Virus record (IMG/VR): IMGVR_UViG_3300042328_002128
Span: 1 to 50,460 of that record
Source: a virus
Strand: one strand, 5' to 3'
Length of the DNA stretch: 50,460 nucleotides
A model generated the notes under the pieces. The model was not told the DNA's origin. It saw nothing but the letters and a program-made list of their open reading frames with translations, and made no database searches. Made by a program: the position numbers and the translations under genes. Shown here in pieces: positions 48,744 to 50,460 of the stretch (its first letter is position 1; every line of letters starts with the position of its first letter).

Positions 48744-50460
48744 TTAAAATGGATTATCGTAATCAATAACAGGATCATAAGAATAACTATGATTTTTGTC
48801 ATGAGAATTTTTATTGTAGTTTTCAACATGAAACTTATTAAAATTATCAAATGAAACAGGAGTAAAACTAATAGTTGGAGAAGAGTCTGGAGCAAAATTA
48901 ATTATTGCACAAGATTTACAAACTCCAAATACATCTATATCAAAAGTTTCATCATCGTTTAATGGAACAGTCATTGTAGTTTTGGGGCATTCAATAGAAT
49001 CTTCTAAGAGATTATTCTTAAGAATTCCACAAGGACAAACATAAGATTTTGCTTTGCAATTGTTACAGAAATAAATTTTATTTATATTTGTACTAGCAAA
49101 TGGTTCATCTCCAGAGTAATCTAGAAATGGAACAGAAACAATTTGCTCAAATGCTTGAGATTCTAAAATAGATTTTTTACAAGTATTGCAAGAGTAACAC
49201 TCAAGAGAGTTATCCTTAGCATATTGCTCTACACAGTTTTGACAAATAGTGGATTCGGAATCTTCAGGATGCCAAACTTCTTTAATTACTTTGTTGGTAC
49301 CGCTGTCTGCCCAGTCTTCGCCACATGTGTCGCAGGAAACAATAGTATCAAATGTCTTATGATAATACTCATTAGAAGTTTCAACATAATAAACAGAGTC
49401 ATCATCTACATTGAAATGGGCATCAACCGATTTGATGTGAATAAAATACTCTTCGAAACATCCTTGACAAATTGAATTTTCATAATAATCTTTATTTTCA
49501 TATTCATCTTTCTCATAAGATTCTCCACAAGCATCGCAATTAAAATAAGCTGTTTCAGGAAGATTTGTATGATCAGTAGGTGAATCAAGTAAAGAAGAGT
49601 TAGAAAAAATAGAAGATCCAGTTTTATTCTTAATGTCTTCAGAAGACTGAAATGTATTATTTAATAAAGAGTTTTTCTTAGATGCGCTATTGTAAGATAG
49701 TGCAAAGTAAGAAAGAACAGACTCAGAAGCAAGTTCTTTGTCCGGGCGGATCACAGCATTGATAGGTTTGGTTTTAGTACTATCATGATAGTATGCTTGG
49801 TAATCGCCAACTAAAGCGTCAGCAAAAGTTAAATGCTGACCGTTAGGGTCATGCTTATCTTGATTATCCATTGATTCTACAAGAACTGGTATCCAAAGAG
49901 ATTCATCTAAGGTCCATGCATAACCTTCATTATTAGATTTATCTTGCCATTCAGTAGGGTTTGATAAATAAGATGGTTTATTATTTTCAATATAAAAACG
50001 AGTTCCATCAGTCTCAGACATGTTAGCATCGTTGTAAGTTTCTACACCTGAACAACGCTCAATAAACCTTGAAATTCTCTCATTAAGTGGAAGTTCAGAC
50101 CAATCTTCATTCCTATATAAACAAATCCATCCAACACCATTTCCGCGATAACCCTTGCAATTAATGTTTGGAAGATTTACATGGTAAAGCTTTTGAGTAG
50201 GATGAGTTATAGGATAAGGAGAGTAGAACATCCTTGCACCTAAAAGGTTGCCATGTTCCATATCGCAGATAATAATACGATATGGTTGAGCAACGTAGTA
50301 CGCTGTTGCAGGAGCACCCTCTGCAGCAGCCCAATTTACGTGATATAAACCTGGCTTATGCTGATAGGCAAACTGGCTATAAGTGCCAGCTGTGCGAATT
50401 GAAAGGGTTCCAGTTCCGTCTACTGGAAGTAGTCCGGTATCCCAAGCAGCATACTGAGAG
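48744..50460 (-). CDS. Large Cys-rich zinc-finger protein, 5' end outside the window
   Basis: The frame is open to the window edge on the minus strand, so the ATG at 50261 is internal and the protein starts upstream. It carries at least six Cys4-like modules (FNCDACGESYEKDEYE, SICQGCFEEYF, VSCDTCGEDWAD, TICQNCVEQYA, YSCNTCKKSILE, YFCNNCKAKSYVCPCG), each like small zinc ribbons. It could bind nucleic acid or, near E1/JAMM genes, bind ubiquitin-like tags. No family assigned. Confidence 0.75.
   Translation of the reverse strand, partial: SQYAAWDTGLLPVDGTGTLSIRTAGTYSQFAYQHKPGLYHVNWAAAEGAPATAYYVAQPYRIIICDMEHGNLLGARMFYSPYPITHPTQKLYHVNLPNINCKGYRGNGVGWICLYRNEDWSELPLNERISRFIERCSGVETYNDANMSETDGTRFYIENNKPSYLSNPTEWQDKSNNEGYAWTLDESLWIPVLVESMDNQDKHDPNGQHLTFADALVGDYQAYYHDSTKTKPINAVIRPDKELASESVLSYFALSYNSASKKNSLLNNTFQSSEDIKNKTGSSIFSNSSLLDSPTDHTNLPETAYFNCDACGESYEKDEYENKDYYENSICQGCFEEYFIHIKSVDAHFNVDDDSVYYVETSNEYYHKTFDTIVSCDTCGEDWADSGTNKVIKEVWHPEDSESTICQNCVEQYAKDNSLECYSCNTCKKSILESQAFEQIVSVPFLDYSGDEPFASTNINKIYFCNNCKAKSYVCPCGILKNNLLEDSIECPKTTMTVPLNDDETFDIDVFGVCKSCAIINFAPDSSPTISFTPVSFDNFNKFHVENYNKNSHDKNHSYSYDPVIDYDNPF

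Noticed and set aside
48744-50261. Treating ATG 50261 as the start of the zinc-finger gene
   Set aside because: The frame remains open without a stop to the end of the window, and coding-like sequence continues upstream of the ATG.

Overview
The window is AT-rich, densely packed DNA from a large tailed double-stranded DNA phage (Caudoviricetes). Genes overlap by 1-20 bases, and there are two long convergent blocks. A DnaE-type replicase, a sigma factor, an endolysin, a holin-like protein and tail-fibre proteins establish it as a phage. The host is probably a low-GC actinobacterium or a related Gram-positive. That is inferred from an LPETG wall-anchored protein, an M15 endolysin with a peptidoglycan-binding domain, a proteasome-like subunit, promoters placed for leaderless mRNAs, and an actinobacterial-style 3Fe-4S ferredoxin. 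It is not proven.

Layout. Plus strand 1-9.2 kb: replication and nucleotide genes (DnaE C-terminus, a Cas4/RecB-like nuclease, a PD-(D/E)XK nuclease, a sigma factor, RNase H, a dNMP kinase), then a run of about ten tiny lysine-rich proteins. 9.3-14.3 kb: sugar and glycan genes (RmlD-like, RmlC-like, GT2, GT17, methyltransferases). 14.3-25.7 kb: endolysin, two exported surface proteins, a holin-like protein and tail fibres including a delta-60-repeat protein, with a 2-oxoglutarate oxygenase on the other strand. 25.7-27.1 kb (minus): small Fe-S and zinc proteins. 27.1-33.1 kb (plus): three large proteins that may be virion components, interrupted by a minus-strand HNH nuclease, an aberrant tRNA and two small genes. 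33.2-50.46 kb (minus): small genes, a proteasome beta-like hydrolase, tRNA-Arg(UCU), a UDG-like protein, SSB, and a ubiquitin-like cassette (two E2-like proteins, an AAA+ ATPase, a Ubl, an E1 and a JAMM peptidase).

Main discovery. Seven plus-strand genes are split by an apparent +1 frameshift, and each split falls exactly on an in-frame CGG codon followed by A or T. Skipping the C, so that CGGN is read as a four-base glycine codon, restores one continuous, family-consistent protein each time. In the endolysin it restores the invariant glycine of the M15 motif SxHxxGxAxD. On the minus strand at 31030-31105 lies a tRNA with glycine identity elements (G1:C72, C2:G71, G3:C70, U73, C35 and C36) and a 19-nt anticodon arm, two nucleotides too long. 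Its loop carries UCCG, the exact complement of CGGA. I infer that the phage encodes a quadruplet-decoding tRNA-Gly that recodes CGGN.

In a hand scan CGG is otherwise almost absent. All eight in-frame CGGs in plus-strand genes are recoding sites (seven required, one at a gene end). The five I found in minus-strand genes must be read as ordinary Arg triplets, or the protein is truncated. This suggests a translational switch. Before the tRNA accumulates, minus-strand proteins such as the JAMM peptidase and an E2-like protein are made whole. Afterwards the sigma factor, endolysin, exported protein and putative virion proteins become translatable. A recurring TTACTATA element precedes several plus-strand units and may be the promoter of the recoded sigma factor.

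The second system is a phage-encoded ubiquitin/PRTRC-like set with E1, E2-like, Ubl, JAMM, AAA+ and proteasome-like components in one 15-kb block.
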